Origin: Deinococcus aerolatus
GTDB lineage: Bacteria; Deinococcota; Deinococci; Deinococcales; Deinococcaceae
Length of the DNA: 64,000 nt
Assembly (NCBI RefSeq): GCF_014647055.1
Contig: NZ_BMOL01000007.1
Span: 1-64,000, forward strand
Direction of reading: 5' to 3'
Shown: positions 1 to 8,036 of the stretch, in pieces
Layout of the letters: every line of letters begins with the position of its first letter
Position numbering within the stretch: the stretch's first letter is position 1
Made by a program: the position numbers and the translations under genes
The notes under the pieces: model-generated
Told to the model about the DNA's origin: nothing
Databases searched by the model: none
The model's input: only the letters and a program-made list of their open reading frames with translations

Positions 1-94
1 GCGTCACACCCGATTCTGAACCCAGCAGATTCCCTCCCGCAATTTTGGATGGCCTGTCCTCCAGCCTCTAGGCGGCACTACCGTAAGGAAAAGC

Positions 95-1381
95 TCAGTT
101 CCTGAAAATCACTTCCTCTCGCCCGAACGAACGTAGGGCCAGCAGCGACAGCAGCGCCGCGCCGATCAGGTTCGCGAGGATGGCCAGCAGGATCTGATCG
201 GTCTGCGCCGCGCCCTTGACGATGTTCAGGATCGAGACCATCGAGCCGAACAGCGGCACGGCGTGGACGGCGGTGCCCAGGGTCAGGAAATCGGCGAACT
301 GCAGCATCACGGCGGGCAACACGATGATCAGCGTCAGCGGCGCGATGTACGTCTGCGCCTCCTTGAAGCTGCGGGCATAGATGCCGATGGCGATCAGCAC
401 GGCGCTGATGATCAGGGCGGCGCTGGCCGCCAGCCCCAGCATGGCCAGCGTGCCTCCGGGGGTCAGGGTCAGCTGCCCGCCCATGGACCCGGCGATGTCC
501 GCCCCCAGGCCGCTGCCGCCTTTCAGGAACAGGGCCGCCACCAGCCCGCTGATCACGAAGCCCACCACGCTGAAGCACGCGCTGGTCAGCGCGGTGATGG
601 TGGTGGCCAGCAGCTTGCCGGTCACGACCTCGGCGCGGCGCACCGGCGAGACCAGCAGGCTTTCCAGCGTGCCGCGCTCCTTTTCACCGGCAGTGGCATC
701 AATCGCGGTGGCCATACCGCCCGACAGGATGAACTGCAGCATCAGAAAGGGAATCAAAAAGGCCAGCTGCCCGCTGCTCTGCTCCTGCTCAGGGCTGGCG
801 TCAACGGGCTGGATCGTCACAGGCGTCAGGGTGTCTGCGCCCAGGCCCAGGCCCTCCAGACGGCTCAGGGTCAGGGTGCGGTTGTAGCGGTCGACCACCT
901 GTTCCACCTTGCCGTAGGCCCCGGCCTGTGCCCGCAGGCTGCTCAGCTTGGCGTAGACCTCCAGGGTCCCGCTGCCCTCACCCGCACGGGTGGGCAGCGG
1001 GGCCGGGGCACGAACCGCAGCCTCGACCTCGCCGGACTGCACCGCCTGTGTGGGGTCCGTCACGGGAACCAGGGTGACGCCCGCGCGCACCGTCTGGCCG
1101 TTCACCGTCTCGTCCTGCTCCAGCGCGGCCCGCAGTTCCGGGGGCAGGGTGCCCACCACGCCCACCTTCTGCCGCTCCTGCTGCTGCCCACCGATAAAAC
1201 TGCCCAGCAGAACGGGCAGGCCCAGCGACAGGGCCGGAATCAGGATCAGCGGCATCAGGATGGTGGCGGCCAGGGTGCGGCGGTCCCGCAGGGTGGACAG
1301 CAGGTCACGGACGGCGATGCGCCAGACCATGTCCAGGCGGACGGCGCCCGACGTTCTGGGTTCAGACCGCACGCTGCTCAC
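95..1381 (-). CDS. ABC-2 type transporter permease, NatB-like
   Basis: This 428-residue protein is the membrane half of an ABC exporter of the NatB (sodium-extruding) ABC-2 class. One helix lies near residues 35-60, followed by a long extracytoplasmic segment (about 65-205) and five or six helices in the C-terminal half. The [15 protein letters not shown] stretch near residue 232 is the typical cytoplasmic coupling motif of this family. The start is GTG and overlaps the end of the ATPase gene by 20 bases, so the two are translationally linked. It is the last gene of an operon that begins with an XRE-regulated promoter. The substrate cannot be read from sequence; sodium, peptide or drug export are all possible. 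Confidence 0.88.
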   Translation of the reverse strand: MSSVRSEPRTSGAVRLDMVWRIAVRDLLSTLRDRRTLAATILMPLILIPALSLGLPVLLGSFIGGQQQERQKVGVVGTLPPELRAALEQDETVNGQTVRAGVTLVPVTDPTQAVQSGEVEAAVRAPAPLPTRAGEGSGTLEVYAKLSSLRAQAGAYGKVEQVVDRYNRTLTLSRLEGLGLGADTLTPVTIQPVDASPEQEQSSGQLAFLIPFLMLQFILSGGMATAIDATAGEKERGTLESLLVSPVRRAEVVTGKLLATTITALTSACFSVVGFVISGLVAALFLKGGSGLGADIAGSMGGQLTLTPGGTLAMLGLAASAALIISAVLIAIGIYARSFKEAQTYIAPLTLIIVLPAVMLQFADFLTLGTAVHAVPLFGSMVSILNIVKGAAQTDQILLAILANLIGAALLSLLALRSFGREEVIFRN

Positions 1382-2114
1382 CCCCGCGCACCAGCGAGAA
1401 GAAGGCGCGTTCCAGGCTGGCCTCCCCGGTCCGGGCCAGGATGTCGGGGATGCGCCCCACCGTCAGCAGCCGGCCCTCGTGCAGGATCGCCACCCGGTCA
1501 CACACCTCCTCGGCCTCGGACATGACGTGGGTGGAGTACAGGGTCAGCCGCCCCGGCGCGCGGGTCGCCAGCACGAAATCCAGCAGCGTGCGGCGGGCAA
1601 AGATGTCCAGGCCACTGGCCGCCTCATCGAGGATCAACACCGGCGGGTCCTGAATCACGGCACGGGCGATCACCACCTTCTGCTTCATGCCGGTGCTGTA
1701 GTCCCCGGCGCGCACGTCCAGGGTGCGGCCCAGTTCCAGGCCCGCGTCCAGTTCGGCAATGCGGGCCTCAGTCTGGGCACGGGTCATGCCGTACAGCCCC
1801 GCAAAGGACCGCAGCACCTCGCGGCCAGTCAGGCGGGCGGGCAGGCCCATGCCGCCGTTGACCACGCCCACCCGGCGGCGCACCTCCTCGGGCTGACGCA
1901 GCACGTCGTGCCCGTCCACCGATGCCGTGCCGGACGTCGGTTGCAGCAGGGTGGCCAGAATCCGCAGCAGCGTGGTCTTCCCTGCGCCGTTGGGACCCAG
2001 CAGGCCGAAGACCTCGCCCTCAGGGGCACTGAGCGACACACCACTGAGGGCCTTGAATTTGCCGTAGGTCTTGGTGACATTCTGAATATCGAGCATGGTT
2101 CTGGATTGGGACAT
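1362..2114 (-). CDS. ABC transporter ATP-binding protein, NatA-like
   Basis: This 250-residue ATPase energises the permease encoded just downstream. Walker A is GPNGAGKT near residue 40, the signature is YSTGMKQK instead of the canonical LSGGQ, and Walker B is [12 protein letters not shown]. The YSTGMKQK signature is usual for NatA and other ABC-2 exporter ATPases. An AGGAG ribosome binding site lies 5 bases before the ATG. A second ATG at residue 7 (MLDIQN) is a possible alternative start. The gene follows the XRE regulator by 74 bases and overlaps the permease gene. Confidence 0.9.
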   Translation of the reverse strand: MSQSRTMLDIQNVTKTYGKFKALSGVSLSAPEGEVFGLLGPNGAGKTTLLRILATLLQPTSGTASVDGHDVLRQPEEVRRRVGVVNGGMGLPARLTGREVLRSFAGLYGMTRAQTEARIAELDAGLELGRTLDVRAGDYSTGMKQKVVIARAVIQDPPVLILDEAASGLDIFARRTLLDFVLATRAPGRLTLYSTHVMSEAEEVCDRVAILHEGRLLTVGRIPDILARTGEASLERAFFSLVRGGEQRAV

Positions 2115-2188
2115 GGTTCTCCTGGGAAAGTGGGACAGGCACAGGGTGAAAGGGGTTGGGGCGGAAGCCGGGGATCAGGGTTCAGCCC

Positions 2189-2701
2189 TCATGACAGGGG
2201 CCGCTTGAAGTAGTGGAAGACGCCGCCCAGCCAGGTGTCGACCAGCGTCCAGCCCTGCTGCTGCAGCTCGTCGCGCTGCTCGCCGCTCAGCAGGCCGCCC
2301 AGGCGCTGGTACAGCCAGCGGGGACGGGTGTCCTGTTCCCCTGCGGCGCGGCGGAACGACAGCGTGCCCAGCCCCACCCCGGTCAGCTCCCAGCCGACCT
2401 CTCCCATCTCGCGCAGGATGCCCAGCTCGTTCAGGGCGGTGGCAAAGCGGGTCTGGTAGTCGAAGCCCGGTTCCGGCAGCAACGCGGCAGACAGCGGCTG
2501 GCCGGGCCGCTCCGGATCGATGAAAATTTCCTCGATGGTCCCCCCGAACAGCCGCGCGATCCGGAAGGCCAGCGGCAGGCTGGGATCGTACTTGCCGGTT
2601 TCCAGCGCATTGACGGTCTGGCGGCTGACGTCCAGCTCGGCGGCCAGATCGGCCTGGGTCCACTGCCGAGCGGTGCGCAGCCGGCGAATGTGGTTGTCCA
2701 C
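2189..2701 (-). CDS. XRE-family transcriptional regulator with C-terminal extension
   Basis: Residues 1-65 form a Cro/CI-type helix-turn-helix; the recognition part reads TQADLAAELDVSRQTVNALE, the classical XRE pattern of small regulators such as YgzD/YozG types. The remaining ~100 residues are a separate domain that I do not recognise. The start is GTG, four bases after the stop of the membrane protein gene. Its place between a small membrane protein and an ABC exporter suggests that it controls the whole operon, probably by binding the repeated TTGACT sites in the promoter at 3265-3314. That binding is inference. Confidence 0.85.
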   Translation of the reverse strand: MDNHIRRLRTARQWTQADLAAELDVSRQTVNALETGKYDPSLPLAFRIARLFGGTIEEIFIDPERPGQPLSAALLPEPGFDYQTRFATALNELGILREMGEVGWELTGVGLGTLSFRRAAGEQDTRPRWLYQRLGGLLSGEQRDELQQQGWTLVDTWLGGVFHYFKRPLS

Positions 2702-2705
2702 CGCC

Positions 2706-3143
2706 CTATGGCTCCCGGTGACGCAGGGCCAGCACCGCCGAGGCCACCGCCCAGCTCAACATGCCCACGGCGTAATAAACGAAGGTGGGGGTCTGGAATT
2801 TAAAGGCCGCTTCCAGGGCGATCAGTGCACCAGCCACCACCATCGTGACCAGGAAAGCGATGCTGGTGGCCTGCATCTGCAGGGCGCGCATGTACTCGTC
2901 CATCAGCAACACGGCCCGAACAGTCAGTACCGCGAAAAACAGCGGCAACGTCGAGAGGATTCCGAAGCCCATGCCCTTGACAAAGCTGAAGAATTCCCCA
3001 TCCCCACTCTGGCCCATGGCTACCAGTCCGGCGGCCAATACCGCGAGCGCGCCACCAGTCAGTGCCATGGTCCCTGCGACACGCTGCACTTTCTGGCTGC
3101 GGCTGCCCCCAGCAGAGGCGCTACGGGCTGACATGGGCGTCAT
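2706..3143 (-). CDS. Four-helix membrane protein next to XRE regulator
   Basis: This 145-residue protein has four hydrophobic segments (about 25-43, 52-75, 90-112 and 117-140), with a short acidic linker (MDEYMRALQMQA) between the second and third. The layout resembles the DUF2178-like small membrane proteins that often accompany XRE regulators, but I cannot assign the family firmly. The ATG overlaps the stop codon of a 37-codon leader ORF (ATGA) and also has its own GGGAG site. It may sense a membrane signal for the regulator or assist the exporter; both ideas rest on gene context only. Confidence 0.75.
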   Translation of the reverse strand: MTPMSARSASAGGSRSQKVQRVAGTMALTGGALAVLAAGLVAMGQSGDGEFFSFVKGMGFGILSTLPLFFAVLTVRAVLLMDEYMRALQMQATSIAFLVTMVVAGALIALEAAFKFQTPTFVYYAVGMLSWAVASAVLALRHREP

Positions 3144-3253
3144 CTCAGGTCTCCCTGAAGGGTGTGGCTTCCGCTGAGTCTGGGCTTAGTGGTCAATAGT
3201 GACATCGGATTCAGGCCATGGGTTGGTGCGGACAACGAATGGGTGCAGGTCAT
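3140..3253 (-). CDS. Possible 37-residue leader ORF of the XRE/ABC operon
   Basis: An ATG at 3253 is preceded by a strong AAGGAG site with 7-base spacing. The frame stays open for 37 codons, and its TGA overlaps the ATG of the membrane protein gene, a classic translational-coupling arrangement. The predicted peptide is polar and rich in Thr, Ser, Leu and Pro, with no clear domain. About 64% of third codon positions are G or C, lower than in neighbouring genes, so it may be a regulatory leader and not a functional protein. The promoter -10 lies just upstream and puts the likely transcript start at or next to the ribosome binding site. Confidence 0.5.
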   Translation of the reverse strand: MTCTHSLSAPTHGLNPMSLLTTKPRLSGSHTLQGDLR

Positions 3254-3264
3254 GTCAAATCTCC

Positions 3265-3314
3265 TTGACTCGAGAGTACGGTTTCCTTGACTAGAATGTC
3301 AAGCCAGGTTGACT
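3265..3314. repeat. Phased TTGACT repeats, probable operator
   Basis: TTGACT occurs at 3265-3270, 3287-3292 and 3309-3314, spaced exactly 22 bases apart (two helical turns). The middle copy belongs to an inverted repeat CTTGAC-6-GTCAAG (3286-3303). The last copy belongs to a second one, GTCAA-6-TTGAC (3298-3313). The array covers the whole minus-strand promoter of the XRE/ABC operon, as expected for an autoregulatory operator. Confidence 0.6.
3273..3302 (-). promoter_or_regulatory. Promoter of the leader-membrane-XRE-ABC operon
   Basis: On the minus strand there is a perfect -35 TTGACA (3302-3297), an 18-base spacer and a -10 TACTCT (3278-3273). Transcription would start near 3266, at the AAGGAG of the leader ORF, giving a very short 5' UTR. 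The -35 sits inside an inverted repeat, so a bound repressor would block it. Confidence 0.65.
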
Positions 3315-3553
3315 TTGGGAGGAGGCACTCTGGCCCGCTTCCTCAAGGTCAACTTTCTGTACCCTCATCAAAAATGAGAGAAAGTATGTGACAATAGGAG
3401 AGTTGCGCCGCTGAGCGCAGCTGTCATCGGCAGCCGTATTAATGCAATTTTTTTTGGCGATCCACGCGCCACATCGCTTCTCTTGGAATTTGTCACGGTG
3501 CTCTGGGAATAGTTGTTGCGCCGCTCCTGAAATTCCTATTCGGAGGACATTGA
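3315..3553. other. Intergenic stretch before the winged-helix gene
   Basis: No gene is seen here. The stretch is unusually AT-rich for this genome. It has a small hairpin CTCAT-5-ATGAG (about 3364-3378), GC-rich imperfect repeats around 3402-3436 and a run of eight T at about 3450. It should hold the promoter of the downstream winged-helix gene, but no convincing -35/-10 pair with correct spacing could be chosen. Confidence 0.5.
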
Positions 3554-4060
3554 ATGTTTAATCCCCCCACCCTTGAAGATCTGCAGGAAACCCGCCGCGC
3601 CAATGAAAAGCTGGTGCTGAGTGCCCTGGACAGCAAGCCCGAATGGGTTGAGACGGAGCTGGCCAAGACCACCGGTCTGGCCCTGTCACACCTGCGCGCC
3701 GCGCTGGCAAGCCTGCTGGACCAGGGGCGCGTGCGCCGCCTGCCCGGTACCGGCACCCGCGCCGTATACGGCCTGGCTGATCCCGGTCTGGCCGATGTGC
3801 CCGCCACCCCGCTGACCAGCGACGCCAAGAAGGTCCGCGACTACCTGGAAGGCCGCGCTGACAGCGCCCTGTACATGAGTGAGCAGCTACGCATGACCCG
3901 CGAGGACGTGATGAGCGCCCTGAGCCTGCTGAACGCGCACGGCATGGTCACCTGCACCTTCGTGGGCAGCCTAGTTATCTTCCGCATGAAGGAAGTGCAG
4001 GCGCTGGGCGCAGAGCAGACCGCTCCCGCCGCGACCGGCAAGAAAAAGCAAGTCGCCTGA
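3554..4060 (+). CDS. Tandem winged-helix-like DNA-binding protein
   Basis: This 168-residue protein has two helix-turn-helix-like parts: one near residues 18-75 (WVETELAKTTGLALSHLRAAL, then a DQGRVRRLPG wing) and another near 88-145. The C terminus is a short Ala/Lys tail ending in KKKQVA. The sequence suggests a sequence-independent or regulatory DNA-binding protein; no ligand domain is present. A CGGAGGA site lies just before the ATG and a strong terminator follows, so it is likely a single-gene transcript. I do not recognise a named family. Confidence 0.75.
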   Translation: MFNPPTLEDLQETRRANEKLVLSALDSKPEWVETELAKTTGLALSHLRAALASLLDQGRVRRLPGTGTRAVYGLADPGLADVPATPLTSDAKKVRDYLEGRADSALYMSEQLRMTREDVMSALSLLNAHGMVTCTFVGSLVIFRMKEVQALGAEQTAPAATGKKKQVA

Positions 4061-4126
4061 ACTGAGCACCCCTGAACCAAGCTTACTTGGACCAAGCGCA
4101 GCTGACCTGAACACGTCGCAGCGCCG

Positions 4127-4160
4127 CCGGACTTCCCTTCACGGGGAGGTCCGGTTTTTT
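4127..4160 (+). terminator. Rho-independent terminator
   Basis: An 11-bp stem (CCGGACTTCCC pairing with GGGGAGGTCCGG, one G-T pair) with a short TTCA loop is followed by six T. It ends the winged-helix transcript. Confidence 0.88.
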
Positions 4161-4244
4161 CAGCGTCCACGCCGTCCCTCTGCCTAAAGCCCCCTTTAGT
4201 CCTTTCGCGCTCAGGGCCGGAACCGGACATGCAGGCTGGGGGGC

Positions 4245-4424
4245 ATGAGCGACGACCTCAAGCCGGGCTACGACCCCGCCAACCAGTCTCCCGCCGAGGG
4301 CCAGAGCCATCCTATTCCCGAGGCGGACCGGGGCAAGGCCCCCAACACTGATCCTGCGGACAAGGATGGTCCCGCCGAGGGCGGGCGCGGCGCCGTAGAA
4401 GACGACAGCACCCCCGGCAGTTAG
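4245..4424 (+). CDS. Small acidic, disordered protein (59 residues)
   Basis: An ATG at 4245 opens a 59-codon frame encoding a hydrophilic protein rich in Pro, Gly, Asp and Glu (starts MSDDLKPGYDPANQ, ends EDDSTPGS). It has no hydrophobic segment, so it is probably intrinsically disordered. The GC-rich third positions and the clean stop eight bases before the nth start argue that it is real and co-transcribed with nth. The ribosome binding site is weak (a run of G). Function is unknown. Confidence 0.6.
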   Translation: MSDDLKPGYDPANQSPAEGQSHPIPEADRGKAPNTDPADKDGPAEGGRGAVEDDSTPGS

Positions 4425-4432
4425 GCGGCACG

Positions 4433-5197
4433 GTGAGTGCCGAAGCTCCGCTGAATGCAGCCCGCCCGGATGAGGAGCGGGCTGAACTGCTGCGGTGGAT
4501 GAAGAGCAGCTTGCACGCCGGGTACGGGGACCGGCATCTTGATCCCCGCCGCGAGCCAATGCACGAGCTGATCAGCACCATCCTGTCTCAGCGCACGACC
4601 TGGCAGGACGAGGCCGCCGCCTACGACGAGCTGTGCGAGATCGGTGACTGGGACGCCATCATCGCCGCGCCTACCGATGTGGTGGCCCACGCGATCCGCC
4701 GCAGCAACTACCCGGAGAGCAAGGCCCCACGCATTCAGGAGACCCTGCGCCGGATTCGTGACTCGCCGGGCGGCTATAACCTGGAATTCCTGCGCGACCT
4801 TCCCAGCAAAGATGCCCTGAAGTGGCTGACCGACTTGCCCGGCGTGGGCGTCAAAACGGCCAGCCTGGTGCTGCTGTTCAACTACGCCCATCCGGTGTTT
4901 CCAGTGGATACCCACGTCCACCGCATCACGACCCGCGTCGGTGCGATTCCGCTGATGGGCGAGGCGGCGGCCCACCGGGCACTGCTGAAAGTGCTGCCCG
5001 AGGACCCTTCTTTCCTGTACGAGCTGCACCTGAACCTGCTCAGGCACGGCCAGCAGGTCTGCACCTGGAGTCGCCCCAAATGCGGCGCGTGTATCCTGCG
5101 CGAGCGCTGCGACGCCTTCGCCCTCTTTGGCGACCGGGTGCCGAGTTTCAGCGAAACGGTGAAGGCCAGGGGCAGGGCGGCAAAGCAGCCGGGCTAA
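4433..5197 (+). CDS. nth: Endonuclease III (DNA glycosylase/AP lyase)
   Basis: This 254-residue protein removes oxidised pyrimidines and nicks at the resulting abasic site in base excision repair. The helix-hairpin-helix reads LPGVGVKTA (135-143) with the catalytic lysine at 141. The catalytic aspartate is at 159 in PVDTHVHR, 18 residues later as in E. coli Nth. Four cysteines at about 210, 217, 220 and 226 (C-x6-C-x2-C-x5-C) bind the [4Fe-4S] cluster. Start is GTG, eight bases after the small acidic gene. It is longer than E. coli Nth (211) at both ends. Deinococci carry several Nth paralogues, so it may not be the only one. Confidence 0.93.
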   Translation: MSAEAPLNAARPDEERAELLRWMKSSLHAGYGDRHLDPRREPMHELISTILSQRTTWQDEAAAYDELCEIGDWDAIIAAPTDVVAHAIRRSNYPESKAPRIQETLRRIRDSPGGYNLEFLRDLPSKDALKWLTDLPGVGVKTASLVLLFNYAHPVFPVDTHVHRITTRVGAIPLMGEAAAHRALLKVLPEDPSFLYELHLNLLRHGQQVCTWSRPKCGACILRERCDAFALFGDRVPSFSETVKARGRAAKQPG

Positions 5198-5376
5198 GGC
5201 CCTAGCCGGCTGTCTCTGGGAGATTACCCTCCTGGCGCGTCCGTCCACCGCTACACCCCACCCAATCACCCATTCGCTGCCCCCAGACGCGCTATATTGG
5301 GCGGCTGTGACGCGCCCGCCTCTGTGCTGAGATCAAGCCATCTCCGGGGCCGCCGCGCGCACACCCCGGAGGAGTT

Positions 5377-6912
5377 TTGAGTTACTGGCGCAATACCATA
5401 AAGCCCTTGCTGGACGATGAAACGGGCACGATGTTCAAACACGCCCCGGTGCGTGTCACGCTGGCCTTCCCCAACCGCTACAGCGTGGGCATGGCCTCGC
5501 TGGGGTATCAGGTCATCTACCGCATGTTCAACAATGAGGACGGGGTGGCCTGCGAACGCGCCTTCCTGCCCGACGACGTGGACGCCTTCGAGCGGCTGGG
5601 CCAACCTTTGCCCACCGTGGAAACCGGGCGTGAGGCGGGGGACTGCGAACTGTTCGCCATGAGCGTGTCGTTCGAGCTGGACCTGACCAACATCATCCGC
5701 CTGCTGGACGTGGCTGGGATTCATCCCCTGCGCGAGGGGCGCGACGACACCGACGCCATCGTGATGATCGGCGGGCCGCTGACCAGTAGCAACCCGTATC
5801 CGCTGTCCCCCTTTGCCGACGTGATCGTGATCGGCGACGGCGAGCAGATTATTCCGGTGGTGTCCGACGCGCTGCGCGAGGCCTCCTCCCGTGAGGATTT
5901 CTACGATCTGATCGACGGCATGCCGGGCATCTTCCTGCCCGCTCGGCACACGCACGAGCCGACCTGGGCCACCGCGCCCAAGGAGCTGCTGCCCGCCTAC
6001 AGCCAGATCGTGACCCCGCACAGCGAGCTGAGCAACATGTTCCTGGTAGAAGCGCAGCGCGGCTGCCCGCGCCCCTGCACCTTCTGTCTGGCACGCACCA
6101 TGTACGGCCCCAACCGCAACAACGGCGGCCAGGAACTGCTGGACGTGATTCCCGACTGGGCGCAGAAGGTGGGGCTGGTGGGTGCGGCCCTCTCGGACTT
6201 TCCTCACACCAAGTTCGTGGGGCGCACGCTGACCGAACGCGGCGTCAAGCTGGGCGTGTCCAGCATCCGCGCCGACACGGTGGACACTGAGCTGGCCGAG
6301 ATCCTGAAGGCGGGGGGCCTGCGGACCTTCACCGTGGCGTCCGACGCGCCCAGCGAGCGCCTGCGGCGCTGGCTCAAGAAGGGCATCACCACCGAGGACC
6401 TGCTCAAGACCGCGCAGATCAGCCGGGATCTGGGCTTCTCGGGCCTCAAGGTCTACATGATGATCGGGCTGGGGCCGGAGAACGACGACGACATCAGCGA
6501 ACTGATCGCGTTCACCAAGGAACTAGCGGGCATCAACCGCATTGCGCTGGGGATCTCGCCGTTCGTGCCCAAGCGGCACACGCCGCACTTTGCCGACCCC
6601 TTCGGGGGCGTGGCGGTCATTGAGGCGCGGCTCAAGCGCATTCAGAAGGAGCTGCGCCGCACTGCCGAACTCCGCAACGTGTCGGCCAAGTGGGCCTGGG
6701 TAGAAAGCGTGATTGCGCGCGGCGGCCCCGAGATCGGCATGGCGGCGTACTCGCTGTACCGCAACGAGAGCATCGGCGCGTGGAAGAAGGCGCTGGACGA
6801 GATCGGCTGGGTAGATGAGTACGGCGACAACGACGCCTCGTCCATCTCGCTGCCGCCGGGCCAGTACGCGGCGCGGGGCGTCAGCGCGCACGCCGATGGA
6901 CTGGCGATCTAA
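5377..6912 (+). CDS. B12-binding-type radical SAM protein
   Basis: This 511-residue protein has an N-terminal cobalamin-binding-like region (residues 15-190, with VMIGGPLTSSNP and VIGDGEQI motifs) followed by a radical SAM core. The cluster motif is CPRPCTFC near residue 230 (C-x3-C-x2-C). It resembles the TIGR03960-type uncharacterised radical SAM proteins that are widespread in bacteria; the substrate is not known. The start is TTG behind a perfect GGAGGAG site, though the spacing is tight. ATG at 5431 is a shorter alternative. A TATATT -10-like element lies about 85 bases upstream. It stands as a single gene with its own terminator. Confidence 0.85.
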   Translation: MSYWRNTIKPLLDDETGTMFKHAPVRVTLAFPNRYSVGMASLGYQVIYRMFNNEDGVACERAFLPDDVDAFERLGQPLPTVETGREAGDCELFAMSVSFELDLTNIIRLLDVAGIHPLREGRDDTDAIVMIGGPLTSSNPYPLSPFADVIVIGDGEQIIPVVSDALREASSREDFYDLIDGMPGIFLPARHTHEPTWATAPKELLPAYSQIVTPHSELSNMFLVEAQRGCPRPCTFCLARTMYGPNRNNGGQELLDVIPDWAQKVGLVGAALSDFPHTKFVGRTLTERGVKLGVSSIRADTVDTELAEILKAGGLRTFTVASDAPSERLRRWLKKGITTEDLLKTAQISRDLGFSGLKVYMMIGLGPENDDDISELIAFTKELAGINRIALGISPFVPKRHTPHFADPFGGVAVIEARLKRIQKELRRTAELRNVSAKWAWVESVIARGGPEIGMAAYSLYRNESIGAWKKALDEIGWVDEYGDNDASSISLPPGQYAARGVSAHADGLAI

Positions 6913-6930
6913 GGCCCCTCCCCCGCATCC

Positions 6931-6961
6931 AGCCCCCCTCCCCTGCGGAGGGGGCTTTTTG
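6931..6961 (+). terminator. Rho-independent terminator
   Basis: AGCCCCC...TCC pairs with GGAGGGGGCT around a five-base loop and is followed by TTTTT. It ends the radical SAM gene. Confidence 0.88.
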
Positions 6962-7023
6962 CTTCCGGGCGCATCCGCTGATTGGCCCATGCGCCCGCCA
7001 TTTATGCTGTGCTGTACTCGCGC

Positions 7024-8010
7024 ATGAACTCCACCGCCCCTTCTCCACTGCCCGATTTCCCAGACTTCCAACCTCGCGAGGGCAGCCCCGCGGACTTCCC
7101 GCTGCTGGCCGATTTTCTGAGTGTTGCCCACCCGGACGCGCCCAGATCCGTGGTGGATCTGGAACGGCTGGAAGCGGGCCGGACCCCCGGCGAACCGCAC
7201 CGACGCCTGCTGGCCCTGCGCGGCGACGAGATCGTGGGTCTGGCCGAGACCGGTGTGCCGCGCATGGACGGGCATCCCGGCTGGCTGGAAGTGATGATTC
7301 GCACCCGGCCCCAGGAGGCGGGCGGGGAGCTGGCCGAAACCCTGCTGAGGCTGGCCGAGGGCCACGCCCTGGCCCACGGTGCCCGCACACTGCTGGCCCA
7401 GGTCCATGAAGACTGGTGGGAACACGACTTTCTGCGGCAGCGCGAGTATGCCGAACATGACCGGATGTGGAACAGCACCCTTGATCTGCGGACGCTGGAC
7501 TTCGCCCGGTTCTCGGGGACGCAGGAGCGGGTGGCAGACGCTGGCGTGACAATTCAACCGCTCTCGGCCCTTGGAGACTTTGACGACGCGGGGCAGCGCC
7601 GCTTCTACAGGCTGGTGGCCGCCCTTCTGGCTGATGTGCCCAGCACCACGCCGGTGAGCCTATGGCCCTTCGAGGTCTGGCAGCGCCGCGCGGGGCACAA
7701 GATGTTGCCGGAAGGCGTGTTCATCGCCGTGGCCCCCGGCGGCGGGTGGGTGGGCCTGAGCGAACTGTACCTGCCCATCGCCACACGGCCCGGCACCCTC
7801 CACAACGGCCTGACCGGCGTTCTGCCAGAGTGGCGCGGCCACGGCGTCGCGCTGGCCCTGAAACTGGCCGCTGCCCGCGCCGCCCTGGGACGAGGCTTCA
7901 CGCATTCGCGCACCGGTAACCACAGCGTCAACCGGGCCATGCTGGCGGTCAATACACGCCTGGGCTTCGTCCGTGAGGGCGCGCGGGTGACGTTGCGGCG
8001 CGACGTCTAG
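7024..8010 (+). CDS. GNAT-family N-acetyltransferase, two-domain
   Basis: The 328-residue protein fits two GNAT folds in tandem: about residues 10-150 (GDEIVGLAETG, then a helix-rich half) and 170-328 (PEWRGHGVALALKLA, an acetyl-CoA-binding motif A, and HSRTGNHSVNRAMLAVN near the C terminus). The C-terminal half has the better acetyl-CoA motif and is probably the catalytic one. The frame is open upstream to a TTG at 6982, but the ATG at 7024 fits the gene best. No strong ribosome binding site is present. Substrate unknown; double-GNAT proteins are common in Deinococcus. Confidence 0.83.
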   Translation: MNSTAPSPLPDFPDFQPREGSPADFPLLADFLSVAHPDAPRSVVDLERLEAGRTPGEPHRRLLALRGDEIVGLAETGVPRMDGHPGWLEVMIRTRPQEAGGELAETLLRLAEGHALAHGARTLLAQVHEDWWEHDFLRQREYAEHDRMWNSTLDLRTLDFARFSGTQERVADAGVTIQPLSALGDFDDAGQRRFYRLVAALLADVPSTTPVSLWPFEVWQRRAGHKMLPEGVFIAVAPGGGWVGLSELYLPIATRPGTLHNGLTGVLPEWRGHGVALALKLAAARAALGRGFTHSRTGNHSVNRAMLAVNTRLGFVREGARVTLRRDV

Positions 8011-8036
8011 CGGCGGCCCTTACAGACCCCTACTGC

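Noticed and set aside
3420..3460. Terminator before the winged-helix gene (poly-T at ~3450)
   Set aside because: No stable GC stem lies directly before the T run, and no plus-strand gene is upstream that would need it.
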